DNA of 34,326 nt from CAZJOD01 sp964547525 (GTDB lineage Bacteria; Bacillota; Clostridia; JAAYHZ01). The stretch lies in assembly GCA_964547525.1 (NCBI GenBank), contig CAZJOD010000017.1:1-34326 (forward strand), written 5' to 3'. Both the position numbers and the translations under genes were made by a program. The notes under the pieces were generated by a model. It was not told where the DNA came from. It made no database searches and saw nothing but the letters and a program-made list of their open reading frames with translations. Numbering within the stretch: position 1 is the stretch's first letter; every line of letters begins with the position of its first letter. Positions 8,157 to 16,818 of the stretch are shown here, in pieces.

Positions 8157-9563
8157 CTAAAAACGGAAATATAGAAACGGATTATATGTTGAATCCACCA
8201 AATATGCGGTAGACAAGATCATAACTGACGCATAACCCAAAATGGATGTAACATAAATCAAACGTGGTGATTTTTCTTGTAAAGCTTCGGTATATTTTTT
8301 AAATACAGGAGTGGATGCTAATATTGATATTATCAGTATAACGACATTCGTATATAAAAAGTACATCGAACGATTATCTAAAAATCCCGCTTCCCCGAAT
8401 CCAAACATAGCTTTCAAATACCCTATACCCGCAGACATATTTTCAAATGCAAACACCATCCAGCCGACGGCTACCGCTAACAATGTATAAACGTGAGTAG
8501 CCCAACGAGGTATCTTTTCCAATATCTTAAGCAAAACCGTTTTTTCTAATGTTATTAGAATTCCGAAATACAAACCCCAAAGTATATAATTCCATCCCGC
8601 TCCATGCCATAATCCTGTCAAAAACCATACAATAAACAAATTTCTATATAAATTAAACCGTCCCTCTCTATTTCCACCTAGAGGAATATAGACATAATCT
8701 CTAAACCAAGATCCCAGTGATATATGCCAACGTCTCCAAAATTCGGTTATACTACGAGAAATGTAAGGGTAATTGAAATTTTCAGGAAAATCAAACCCGA
8801 ACATTTTACCCAAACCTATAGCCATATCGGAATAACCGCTAAAATCAAAGAAGTATTGAAATCCGAAAGCAAGGGCACCTATCCATGCAGTCATTACGGT
8901 TAATTCTTCAGAATGCATGACCTGTATCTGCTGCCACAAGATACCTATATTGTTTGCAATCAATACTTTTTTACCCATACCTAAAACAAATCGAGCTACC
9001 CCTTCTCCAAAACCTGTCATACTTACTTTTCTGTTTTCCAATTGTTCGGCAATGGCGTTATACCTGACTATAGGTCCTGCTATCAGCTGTGGGAACAAGG
9101 ATACATAAGCTCCGAATGTAATGAAGTTTTTCTGAACAGGTATCCGTTTTCTATATAAATCAATGGTATATGACATTGTTTGAAAAGTGTAAAACGAAAT
9201 ACCTATCGGTAAAGATAATCCCGGATCTTTAAACGATGCCCCTGTAAAATCGTTTATGACCTGTAGAACAAAACCGAAGTATTTAAAGAAACTCAACAAA
9301 CCTAAATTTATGATAACAGATGAGATTAGAACTATCTTCGAAATATTCTTCCTGTCCTTATACCGATCGATCAATATACCGTGTATATAATCCGCAACCG
9401 TTGAAAAAAGCATTAAAAATACATATACAGGTTCTCCCCATGCATAAAAAATCAAACCGGATATGAATAAAATCAAATTTCTAAATTTTCGCGGAACTAT
9501 ATAATATAAAATAAGAATGACCGGTAAAAAATAAAACAGGAATAACAAACTGCTAAATACCAT
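8157..9563 (-). CDS. MBOAT-family membrane O-acyltransferase (AlgI/DltB-like)
   Basis: The product is 468 residues with about ten hydrophobic segments spread along its length, so it is an integral membrane protein. Family marks are SITEFWRRWHISLGSWFRDY, the following VYIPLGGNREG, and LTGLWHGAGWNYILWG, which holds the near-invariant catalytic His. The N-terminal segment MVFSSLLFLFYFLP is typical of AlgI-like members. Such proteins carry an acyl group, usually acetyl, across the membrane for transfer to a cell-surface polysaccharide. The DHHW gene downstream is the expected partner. Start: AAAGGA about ten bases before the ATG. The leader in front holds two hairpins (9604-9721). The acceptor polymer is unknown. 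Confidence 0.92.
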   Translation of the reverse strand: MVFSSLLFLFYFLPVILILYYIVPRKFRNLILFISGLIFYAWGEPVYVFLMLFSTVADYIHGILIDRYKDRKNISKIVLISSVIINLGLLSFFKYFGFVLQVINDFTGASFKDPGLSLPIGISFYTFQTMSYTIDLYRKRIPVQKNFITFGAYVSLFPQLIAGPIVRYNAIAEQLENRKVSMTGFGEGVARFVLGMGKKVLIANNIGILWQQIQVMHSEELTVMTAWIGALAFGFQYFFDFSGYSDMAIGLGKMFGFDFPENFNYPYISRSITEFWRRWHISLGSWFRDYVYIPLGGNREGRFNLYRNLFIVWFLTGLWHGAGWNYILWGLYFGILITLEKTVLLKILEKIPRWATHVYTLLAVAVGWMVFAFENMSAGIGYLKAMFGFGEAGFLDNRSMYFLYTNVVILIISILASTPVFKKYTEALQEKSPRLIYVTSILGYASVMILSTAYLVDSTYNPFLYFRF

Positions 9564-9603
9564 TTGTCATTTTCCTTTCCTGCTAATTGTGTAATGGATG
9601 TTG

Positions 9604-9721
9604 ATCACCCCTTTACCCGGCGGTGATTTTATTCATGGCTTGATCGCTTAACATGAGGTGAAAAGGAGCCGTATCCGGGCACATGTATAACTTTACATAA
9701 CGGACATGGCTCCTCCTCATG
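9604..9721 (-). other. structured leader between lipoprotein and MBOAT genes
   Basis: Two hairpins lie in the 170-base gap. The larger pairs 9652-9677 with 9701-9721: CATGAGG with CCTCATG, AGGAGCC with GGCTCCT, and TCCG with CGGA, with a five-base bulge and a 23-base loop. The smaller pairs ATCACC (9604-9609) with GGTGAT (9622-9627). Neither has a U-tract on the - strand. They may stop or slow read-through from the lipoprotein gene, or form the 5' end of the MBOAT mRNA. No known riboswitch class is recognised. Confidence 0.5.
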
Positions 9722-9733
9722 TCAAAAGTTTCA

Positions 9734-10207
9734 TTATTCCATAAAGGATTTGAAGATATCTTCCACTTTGTCCTGATCTTCTAAAACCGAAACGAAAACA
9801 TAATTTCCATTGGTTATAACAAGCTTATTTTTTACTTTTTCATACTGACCGGGCATATAGGTTTCCCAAACTTTACTTACCTGATCGATTCTGCTTTCAA
9901 TTGCATCTTTAATAGTTTCTATATCAGACTGATTTTTTACCTTAAATATTGCAAATTCATCCGCACTGGTGCTGAATATCGCTTGATAAATCACATATTC
10001 CGATACAAGATCTCTGTCAAAGGGATATGCATCTAAAGACATTTCATCGGGCATCTCCATCATGTGCTCATCCAATTCCAATTCATCTAGAATCTTTTGT
10101 GCAATATCATTAACCGCCACATTAACATTATTATTATTTTTATCAGTACATGCCGCAGCAACAAATAAAATTGAAAGTGCAAGCATTAAAATTAAAAATC
10201 TTTTCAA
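9734..10207 (-). CDS. small lipoprotein, DUF4358-like
   Basis: The product is 157 residues. It has a lipoprotein signal peptide: KR after the start, a hydrophobic core at 4-18, and a lipobox ending at Cys20 (VAAAC). A short Asn-rich linker follows and then a single acidic domain. Its layout (AQKILDELEL near the start, ESRIDQVSKVWETYMPGQYEKVKN, then a strand and a final helix) fits DUF4358, a family of unknown role in Clostridia. It would be anchored to the outside of the membrane. The start codon is TTG, with GGAGG seven bases upstream. It lies upstream of the MBOAT/DHHW genes on the same strand and may be co-transcribed, although the hairpins between them could separate the units. Confidence 0.75.
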   Translation of the reverse strand: MKRFLILMLALSILFVAAACTDKNNNNVNVAVNDIAQKILDELELDEHMMEMPDEMSLDAYPFDRDLVSEYVIYQAIFSTSADEFAIFKVKNQSDIETIKDAIESRIDQVSKVWETYMPGQYEKVKNKLVITNGNYVFVSVLEDQDKVEDIFKSFME

Positions 10208-10490
10208 AATAATACCTCCAAGTATTTTTTATATTTCTTTGAACGTCCTGCAGGCTGTTCATGTATTAAGACGCAATCAAACATAGGAATGTTCCCTGAA
10301 TCAATCTTTTTTATAATTTTTTAAACAAAACATTTTACCAAATTAGGAATATAGATTTAATACTACAAAAAATACGGTTTCTGTTTCATAATAGATATGA
10401 TTATCAGCTTTTTTACACTTAAAAATATACCCTTGTATAAAAAATATAAATAATTTGAACAAAAGTATATTATTTTAATAAACACCGGTT

Positions 10491-10522
10491 CAATAGATAG
10501 TCTTAAAGAAGACTATCTATTG
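10491..10522. repeat. perfect 14-bp hairpin over the stop codon of the PLP-enzyme gene
   Basis: CAATAGATAGTCTT (10491-10504) is exactly complementary to 10509-10522, with a four-base loop. The TAA stop of the - strand gene (10503-10505) falls at the loop edge, so the last codons form one arm. No U-tract follows, so a classical intrinsic terminator is unlikely. It could block 3' exonucleases or assist termination. Confidence 0.65.
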
Positions 10523-11675
10523 CGATCTTGATTCTGTTTAAAGCTTCTTCCAGTGTTGAACGGGGACATGCAATATTCATTCGCAAAAAACCCTTACCCT
10601 CTTCCCCGAAACCAAACCCGTCACTTAATCTGACATTTGCTTTTTGTAATATTAAACTACTTAACGAATTTCCCGGAAACACCAAACTCCTAAAATCCAT
10701 CCATAAAAGATATGTACCTTCATTATCCATGATTCTTACATCAGGTATTTTATGTGAAAAAAAATTTATAACAAACTTTTTATTCTCCTCGATGTAGTCT
10801 AACACTTGTACCAACCAATCTTCACCCGTTTTATAAGCCGATTCACAAGCTATAATTCCAAATAAATTGATTTCATTTAAAGCCAATTTTTTAATATGGT
10901 TACTAAATTTATTGTAAATATCGGTATTCTCAATGATAAGATTAGCATTTTGTAAACCTGCTATGTTAAAAGTTTTATTAGGAGAAGTACAGGTTATACA
11001 GATGTTTGAATATTCATACCCAAGAGATGCTATAGGTGTGTGTTTATATTTTTTGAAGACTAAATCCTGATGAATTTCATCGGCTACAATAAGAACGTTA
11101 TGTTTTATACAGATATCACCAACAGCTTTTAATTCTTCCACTGTCCAAACACGTCCTCCGGGATTGTGAGGACTACAGAAAATAAACATCCTTACATTAT
11201 TATCAACTATTTTTTTTTCAAAATCCACTATATTAATCACATAACGATTATCCCGCAACTCCAAGGGCGAGTTAACAAGTTTTCGACCGTTATTTATTAC
11301 CGCACCTGTAAACGGACCATAAACAGGGCGTTGTATCAACACCCCTTCTCCTTCTTTAGTAAATGCTTGAATGGCAATGTTTATACTTGGAACAACCCCC
11401 GGAACAGGCAATATCCATTCTTTCTTAATATTCCATTGATGTCTTTTTCCCATCCAATTTACAATTGATCGGTAATACCCATCAGGTGGAAACGTATACC
11501 CGACCACACCATGTTCAATTCTTTCGGCCAAGGCTTTAAGGACACTTTCCGGTGCTTTAAAATCCATATCGGCAACCCATAACGGTATAAGATTCTCGGG
11601 GTTGTATTTTAAATCAGGATTATCCCATTTTAATGAATTCGTGTTTCTTCTATCGGTTGTTTCGTTAAATATCAT
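10503..11675 (-). CDS. patB: MalY/PatB-type PLP-dependent cystathionine beta-lyase / aminotransferase
   Basis: The product is 390 residues, the usual length. The N-terminal DRRNTNSLKWD and IPLWVADMDF are hallmarks of the MalY/PatB branch of class I/II aminotransferases. VYGPF, CSPHNPGGRVW and VADEIHQDLVF follow, and the PLP Lys is K234 in TSPNKTFNIAG. A C-terminal Arg in FLRMNIACPR would bind the substrate carboxylate. These enzymes cleave cystathionine or cysteine C-S bonds, giving homocysteine or sulfide with pyruvate and ammonia. The ATG at 11675 gives a normal N-terminus but has no close ribosome binding site: AAGGAG lies about 31 bases upstream. The gene appears monocistronic. The exact substrate cannot be told from sequence. 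Confidence 0.85.
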   Translation of the reverse strand: MIFNETTDRRNTNSLKWDNPDLKYNPENLIPLWVADMDFKAPESVLKALAERIEHGVVGYTFPPDGYYRSIVNWMGKRHQWNIKKEWILPVPGVVPSINIAIQAFTKEGEGVLIQRPVYGPFTGAVINNGRKLVNSPLELRDNRYVINIVDFEKKIVDNNVRMFIFCSPHNPGGRVWTVEELKAVGDICIKHNVLIVADEIHQDLVFKKYKHTPIASLGYEYSNICITCTSPNKTFNIAGLQNANLIIENTDIYNKFSNHIKKLALNEINLFGIIACESAYKTGEDWLVQVLDYIEENKKFVINFFSHKIPDVRIMDNEGTYLLWMDFRSLVFPGNSLSSLILQKANVRLSDGFGFGEEGKGFLRMNIACPRSTLEEALNRIKIAIDSLL

Positions 11676-11691
11676 AATGTTATAAAGCGTT

Positions 11692-11735
11692 GTGGTATAG
11701 CAACTCTCCTTAATAAATTAATTTAATTATACCAC
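11692..11735 (-). promoter_or_regulatory. promoter region of the PLP-enzyme gene with inverted repeat
   Basis: On the - strand TGGTATAAT (11726-11734) is an extended -10 box. No good -35 stands 17 bases upstream, which an extended -10 can offset. GTGGTATA (11692-11699) and TATACCAC (11728-11735) form an 8-bp inverted repeat 28 bases apart that overlaps the -10 and brackets the AAGGAG at about 11707-11712. It may be a two-site operator. A run of 12 T lies at 11749-11760. Confidence 0.4.
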
Positions 11736-12096
11736 TATTGCGGTTTGATTTTTTTTTTTTCTAAAACCAATATAATGCAAAACCATCTTTATAGTAGAAT
11801 ATCGTAAAATAGAAATTGTTTGCTAAAATAATTAACTTTAAGTTTCTCCTGCAGTAAGCTTAGTTTTAGATTTTCTATAAAGTATATATAATGTATTGTA
11901 CTATATATTTAGCAGGGTTTGGTAAATTTATCAATATGATATTGACTATCGTAAATATTACTGATACTATTAATACAGGAAAACATCAACAGGATATGTC
12001 TCCAACTTGTATATTAAATAATTTTAGGAATTAGCATTTGCATTTGGCAGATGTTCATTCGAATATATATATTATAATAGAAGGAGGGTGTATATT
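11736..12096. other. intergenic region between divergent genes
   Basis: This 361-base AT-rich stretch separates the PLP-enzyme gene from the solute-binding-protein gene. It holds a T12 run (11749-11760), a promoter-like pair at 11942-11970, and the AGAAGGAGGG ribosome binding site at 12079-12088. Nothing else that I can support was seen. Confidence 0.5.
11942..11970 (+). promoter_or_regulatory. probable promoter of the solute-binding-protein gene
   Basis: TTGACT (11942-11947) and TACTAT (11965-11970) are separated by 17 bases. Transcription would start near 11977, giving a leader of about 120 bases. A TATAAT at 12072-12077 is too close to the ribosome binding site to serve. Confidence 0.5.
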
Positions 12097-14025
12097 ATGT
12101 CTAAGAACATAATACGTCTATTCTGCATACTTGTTGTGACAACTATGATGTTTTCTTTAATCGCATGTTCCGGTGAAACACAGGAACCTGAAGATACAAC
12201 AACGGGTACAACAACTGCAGCTACGACGAGTACAACAACGACTAAGGCATCTACAACCGCTGCCACAACAACAGCTGCAGCTACCACAACTAAAGCCGTT
12301 GAAACGAATCCGTTTGCAGAACGTTTCGAAATCACATGGATTGCAACTATGGATACAACATACGTTGAGGGCGGATTCGATGAAAAAATGTTAGAAGAAA
12401 AGTACAATATCGATTTAAAACCATGGGCGGTAAGTACCTATGATCCGGAAGGAATCGCCATGATGTTAGCGGCAGGTGATATGCCTGATATAAGCCACTT
12501 GGATCATTCTCCTTGGAATGCCGTTAGGTTATACGAACAGGGATTAACCAGGCTTATTAACGTTGACATGTACAAAAAATATTTCCCGTATTATTATCAA
12601 CTCATGTTGAAAAACGAGCCTACATCCTTTATGCATAATAACGTAAAAAATGAAGACGGAAGTTTGTCCGATAACTTTTACGGTATTTCATATGTTGTAG
12701 ATAATAAATGGTATTACAATGTTCCTCTTGCCAGATTGGATTGGTTGGAAAGTATAGGCTACGGTATACCCGAAAATTTATTGACACCTATTACTTTAAC
12801 CGACGATAAATTAGGTAAATACAGCGGTCAAGTCTTCATTACCAATCACATGTGGACACATGACGAAATGAATGATATTTTCAGGGGATTTACAGAAGAC
12901 GATCCTGATGGTAACGGTGAAGACGATACATACGGTGGTGTTATATTTGCACACGACTTCAGATCACATTGGACCGATCTTTATTGGGGACAATTCGGAG
13001 TTATATCATCGGACGGAAACTTTATGTACAAAGACGGTGCTACAGGGGATATCGTTCCCTGGTACGCTTTTGAAGGACTAAGAGATTATTATGCATGGGC
13101 TGTTGATATGCGTGATAAAGGTTATCTTAGAACACTTCCCGAAGGATACCAGAGTCTGGCTCCTCAAGGATCATGGTATGATAATCTTTTAGCAAACTGG
13201 ATGACCGGTAAGATAGGTTATTTCTTTTGTGACAGACAATATATCTGCAGACCGGACTTCCCCGAATATTCCGACAGGCAACCGCCACAGAGCATTTGGC
13301 TTAATGCAGGTGATGAAAATGCGACATTTGTAACATGGCCGGCTTTGGCAGGACCTAAAGGTTTGAAAGCGGACAATACATGGGGAACAAGAAGATACGG
13401 TCTGGACGCTTTTGGTTCCGGTACATTTAGAACATGGAACATCGGTGCTTCGGTATCCGATGAAAAACTTGCAAGAGTATTGACCATGTGGAACGACTGT
13501 CATGAAACCGGCATCGGAGTCGGTAACGAATTCTGGGCAAAAATTCTTTATGGAATTGAAGGAGTTCACTACAAATGGACCGGTGAACCGTGGAATTCTG
13601 GTATGATTCGTACCGATGCTACAAAAATTCCTCCTCATTATAAGAGCTATGGTGGTTTTATCGGTATCTTCAGATCCGGACCTTCACCGGTTGTTAACGA
13701 ACCTCAATCTCAGTACAACAAAATTTTCTACAAGGAAGAATGGTACAAATCTTATTGTATCGAACCGGTAAAATATTGGAGCGGAACATATGTACCGCCT
13801 GAGATGATGACCAAGTTCACAGCGGATTGGAATGCAATCAGTGCGGATATTAATGCTGTTATAGCCGATTTCCGTAATCGTTCTTGGAACGGACAAATAG
13901 CAAATATAAATACCGAATGGGAACAATATATAAATCAATTATATAGTGCAGGTCTTGAGAAAATCATTGACAACTATTATAACAACGATGAATTTGCTTT
14001 CTATAAAACACCTGATTTGAGTTAA
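12097..14025 (+). CDS. extracellular solute-binding lipoprotein (family 1, LplA-like)
   Basis: The product is 642 residues from the ATG at 12097, which has AAGGAGGG nine bases upstream; a GTG at 12088 in frame lies inside that site and is rejected. The signal peptide is followed by a lipobox LIAC (Cys24), so the protein is lipid-anchored outside. Residues about 34-68 are a Thr/Ala linker. The mature domain has the binding-protein segments AMMLAAGDMPDIS-like (written here as MMLAAGDMPDIS) and DPDGNGEDDTYGG, a loop common in clostridial oligosaccharide or LplA-type binding proteins. No ABC permease or ATPase of the import type is nearby, so its transporter must be elsewhere. Substrate unknown, probably a carbohydrate. 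Confidence 0.85.
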   Translation: MSKNIIRLFCILVVTTMMFSLIACSGETQEPEDTTTGTTTAATTSTTTTKASTTAATTTAAATTTKAVETNPFAERFEITWIATMDTTYVEGGFDEKMLEEKYNIDLKPWAVSTYDPEGIAMMLAAGDMPDISHLDHSPWNAVRLYEQGLTRLINVDMYKKYFPYYYQLMLKNEPTSFMHNNVKNEDGSLSDNFYGISYVVDNKWYYNVPLARLDWLESIGYGIPENLLTPITLTDDKLGKYSGQVFITNHMWTHDEMNDIFRGFTEDDPDGNGEDDTYGGVIFAHDFRSHWTDLYWGQFGVISSDGNFMYKDGATGDIVPWYAFEGLRDYYAWAVDMRDKGYLRTLPEGYQSLAPQGSWYDNLLANWMTGKIGYFFCDRQYICRPDFPEYSDRQPPQSIWLNAGDENATFVTWPALAGPKGLKADNTWGTRRYGLDAFGSGTFRTWNIGASVSDEKLARVLTMWNDCHETGIGVGNEFWAKILYGIEGVHYKWTGEPWNSGMIRTDATKIPPHYKSYGGFIGIFRSGPSPVVNEPQSQYNKIFYKEEWYKSYCIEPVKYWSGTYVPPEMMTKFTADWNAISADINAVIADFRNRSWNGQIANINTEWEQYINQLYSAGLEKIIDNYYNNDEFAFYKTPDLS

Positions 14026-14041
14026 AAGTCAGTTATTTACC

Positions 14042-14079
14042 AAAAGCCGTACCGACTTTTAGAGCCGGTACGGCTTTTT
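14042..14079. terminator. bidirectional intrinsic terminator
   Basis: AAAAGCCGTACCG (14042-14054) pairs with CGGTACGGCTTTT (14066-14078), an exact 13-bp stem with an 11-base loop. Five T follow on the + strand and four T end the stem on the - strand. It lies between the stop of the binding-protein gene (14025) and the stop of the convergent efflux operon (14093) and can serve both. Confidence 0.9.
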
Positions 14080-14092
14080 AATTTAAATCTCT

Positions 14093-15265
14093 TTATAAAC
14101 TTCTTAAAGCGTCGATAGGATTGAGTTTACTTGCTTTTCTTGCAGGCATGTATCCGAATACTATTCCTACTGTTCCCGAAAATCCCACTGCCAATAAAAT
14201 GGTAGTCATTGAAATCGAGTACCTTATACCAATAAAATATGCACCTGCATATGCGATTACGCCACCTAAGATTAACCCTATAATACCACCGATTACCGAA
14301 AGAAATATTGACTCGATTATAAATTGAAGTTGTATTCTGTTTGGTGTAGCTCCTAACGCTTTTCTTAAACCAATCTCTGATGTACGTTCAGTAATTGAAA
14401 CCAACATCATATTCATTATTCCGATACCGCCGACTATTAAAGATATAGCTGCTATCCCGGCTAAAAGCATTGACATCATAGCCATCATAGACTGAAATGT
14501 TTCTATCATGTCACCCATATTAAAAATGGTATACGCTTGATCTCTATAATTAAAAGCGGGCGTTAACACTTCTTTGATATCTTCTACCGTTATATCCGCC
14601 AACCCTGCATCTTCTATATATATATCCAAAGTAGAAACATTTTTGATACCCAAACTGCTTAGTGCCGTAGTATAGGGTATTATAACGACATTATTATTAG
14701 AGGTTATGCTCAATCCCGAGGATCTTCTTAATATACCTATTACAGTATATGATACTCCGTTGATGGTAAGCTCCTTACCAACAGGATCCACACCATAAAA
14801 TAACCGTCTGACCACATTATTACCAAGCACCACTACCTTGTTTTTGCTCTCCAAATCCAATATATTTATAACCCTTCCCCACTGAAGCAACTCTGAGTCG
14901 GCTTTAAAAAATACTTCATTCTTCCCTTGTACCGAAATGTTCCTTAATACTTTCCCGTCATGTACAACACCTGTACGTATCGATACCGTAGGTGATATCC
15001 CGGTTACATTGTTTACATTTGATATGTTATGTATATCATCCTCGGTAAGTCCTTGTTTAATAGGAGTTCCGGTTACATTCACAGTTATTTTATTGACTCC
15101 TAGAGCTGTCACTTGATCACTTATACTATTAGTCGCACCTTCAACAATGGTGATCAAGGATATTATTGACGCAACTCCGATGACTATTCCCAACATTGTC
15201 AAAAAAGATCTAAGCTTGTTATTTATAATGTTTTCCCATGACATTCTTATACTTTCGATCAACAA
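14093..15265 (-). CDS. ABC transporter permease, MacB/YknZ-like
   Basis: The product is 390 residues with the MacB layout: one N-terminal membrane helix (about 20-42, LTMLGIVIGVASIISLI), a large extracellular MacB_PCD-type domain (about 45-265), and three C-terminal helices forming the FtsX domain. ERTSEIGLRKALGATP is the conserved coupling loop, and PARKASKLNPIDALR closes the protein. The start is TTG at 15265, with GGGGAG six bases upstream inside the end of the ATPase gene; the gap to that gene is three bases. With the ATPase and the adaptor it forms a Gram-positive tripartite-like efflux system. B. subtilis YknXYZ, which handles a toxic peptide, is the closest described model. Substrate not known. 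Confidence 0.9.
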   Translation of the reverse strand: MLIESIRMSWENIINNKLRSFLTMLGIVIGVASIISLITIVEGATNSISDQVTALGVNKITVNVTGTPIKQGLTEDDIHNISNVNNVTGISPTVSIRTGVVHDGKVLRNISVQGKNEVFFKADSELLQWGRVINILDLESKNKVVVLGNNVVRRLFYGVDPVGKELTINGVSYTVIGILRRSSGLSITSNNNVVIIPYTTALSSLGIKNVSTLDIYIEDAGLADITVEDIKEVLTPAFNYRDQAYTIFNMGDMIETFQSMMAMMSMLLAGIAAISLIVGGIGIMNMMLVSITERTSEIGLRKALGATPNRIQLQFIIESIFLSVIGGIIGLILGGVIAYAGAYFIGIRYSISMTTILLAVGFSGTVGIVFGYMPARKASKLNPIDALRSL

Positions 15266-15268
15266 TTT

Positions 15269-15955
15269 TTACTCCCCCTGTTCGGATAAATATCCGTCTA
15301 GTATATTGACAACTCTTCTAGCATGACCGGCTATTCCCATATCATGGGTTATCATTATGATGGTTCTTCCTTCATAATTTAATTCTTCAAAAAGCTCCAT
15401 AATTTTTGACCCTGTCTTCTGATCTAACGCTCCTGTAGGCTCATCAGCCAGCAATACGGCAGGTTCGGTGACTAAAGCACGTGCTATTGCCACACGCTGT
15501 TGTTGTCCACCGGATAGTTGACTTGGTAAATTTTTTATTTTATCCGATAAACCTACTCTATCTAAAATACCCAAAACTCTTTTTTTTCTCTCCGCATGGC
15601 TCAGACCGGCATAAATCAATGGCAGTTCTACATTTTGAAACGAAGTCATTCTAGGTAAAAGTTGAAAACTTTGAAAAACAAAACCTATCGCTTTGTTGCG
15701 TAAACCGGCCAGCTCTTTATCATTAAGTTGGTCAATATCATGTCCGGAAAGATAATACTTACCTTTAGACGGGACATCCAAACATCCGATTATATTCATC
15801 AATGTTGTTTTACCGGAACCTGACGGTCCTAAAACCGACAGAAATTCTCCTTTATTAACAGTTAAATTAATATTTTTCAATACCTCCAACTCTTCTTCAC
15901 CTAGCAGATAACTTTTGTATACGTTTTGCATGCTGAGTATTTCAGTCATTATCAT
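15269..15955 (-). CDS. ABC transporter ATP-binding protein, MacB/LolD/YknY-like
   Basis: The product is 228 residues, a complete nucleotide-binding domain: Walker A GPSGSGKTT, Q-loop FVFQSFQLLPRMT, signature LSGGQQQRVAIARAL, Walker B VLLADEPTGALD and the switch His in MITHD. The FQLLPRMT and PTGALD forms are typical of the MacB/LolD/FtsE branch. Its ATG (15955-15953) shares ATGA with the stop of the adaptor gene, which indicates translational coupling; an inner ATG at 15949 is possible. It powers the permease downstream. Confidence 0.93.
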   Translation of the reverse strand: MIMTEILSMQNVYKSYLLGEEELEVLKNINLTVNKGEFLSVLGPSGSGKTTLMNIIGCLDVPSKGKYYLSGHDIDQLNDKELAGLRNKAIGFVFQSFQLLPRMTSFQNVELPLIYAGLSHAERKKRVLGILDRVGLSDKIKNLPSQLSGGQQQRVAIARALVTEPAVLLADEPTGALDQKTGSKIMELFEELNYEGRTIIMITHDMGIAGHARRVVNILDGYLSEQGE

Positions 15956-16818
15956 CTACCCCCAGATATTCGGAGTCCCGGAAAAATTGATATACCGGGT
16001 TTTGGATAAAATACCGTTTCTCCGGCTGTTACTCCCTCTTTTATCTCGACAGTGGTACCGTCGTTTATACCTGTTTGTATTATATGTTGAGTTATATCTC
16101 CATTCGATCCGGTTTTATAAACATACGGAATATTCCGGTCATTAAATTGAATAGCAGACATAGGCAAAGTTATAACATCATTTGCCATATTACTTAAAAT
16201 TTTAACTTCAGCTGACATACCAACTAAGACCTTCTCGTCTTTTTCCAGATCTATATTAGCTGTAAATACCGCTATACCGCTGACAATTTGTCCTTCTTTA
16301 GACATACTCCGTACAGTACCTTTAATTTCTTTATCTAATGCATTGATCTTTACAGTAGCCTCTTTACCTTTTTCAATTACAGAGAAATCATACTCATCCA
16401 CTCTTACTATTATTTCTAAACTGTCATAATCGATTATGTCCATAATCTTTGTTCCCGAGGGTACCTGAGCATTTGCTTCTAAATATATTTTAACAATTTC
16501 ACCTTTGATATCGGATTTTATCTCATTCCCGTCGGATGTCTTAAGTAAAACTGTACCGGCTTCCACTTGGTCACCTTCAATAACAAAAATCTCATCAATC
16601 TGCAATATTTTCCCGGCTACAACGCTTTGTCTGTTTTTAGCTGCAACATTTCCGGAAAAAGAATAATATGTAGTTATGTTGCCAATTTTCGCATTAACAC
16701 TGTTGAATTTATCATCATCCGATTTTCTGTATACCATAATCGCACCTAGCACTACAACTATTAATACAACTACAGTTATAATTCTTTTTTTCATTTTTGA
16801 TTTCTTTTTATTATTCAT
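15952..16818 (-). CDS. efflux adaptor (HlyD/MacA/YknX-like membrane fusion protein)
   Basis: The product is 288 residues from 16818. A basic start is followed by one membrane helix (about 11-28), then a biotinyl-lipoyl-like half (VVAGKILQIDEIFVIEGDQV and the later GEIVKIYLEANAQVPSG) and beta-barrel segments (EIIVRVDEYDFSVIEKGKEA, AVFTANIDL). The alpha-hairpin between the lipoyl halves is almost absent, a short form seen in Gram-positive adaptors. Start choice: the frame is open to 16869, but two adjacent ATGs at 16821 and 16818 follow GGAGG, and 16818 has the better six-base spacing. It is first in the adaptor-ATPase-permease operon and would link the permease to an extracellular domain or substrate. 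Confidence 0.87.
   Translation of the reverse strand: MNNKKKSKMKKRIITVVVLIVVVLGAIMVYRKSDDDKFNSVNAKIGNITTYYSFSGNVAAKNRQSVVAGKILQIDEIFVIEGDQVEAGTVLLKTSDGNEIKSDIKGEIVKIYLEANAQVPSGTKIMDIIDYDSLEIIVRVDEYDFSVIEKGKEATVKINALDKEIKGTVRSMSKEGQIVSGIAVFTANIDLEKDEKVLVGMSAEVKILSNMANDVITLPMSAIQFNDRNIPYVYKTGSNGDITQHIIQTGINDGTTVEIKEGVTAGETVFYPKPGISIFPGLRISGGR

Noticed and set aside
12072..12077. TATAAT as a -10 box for the solute-binding-protein gene
   Set aside because: Transcription would start inside the ribosome binding site; the pair at 11942-11970 is better placed.
12072..12407. Open frame on the - strand rich in Val and Ala
   Set aside because: It is the reverse of the Thr/Ala linker codons of the solute-binding protein; no ribosome binding site and no family signal.
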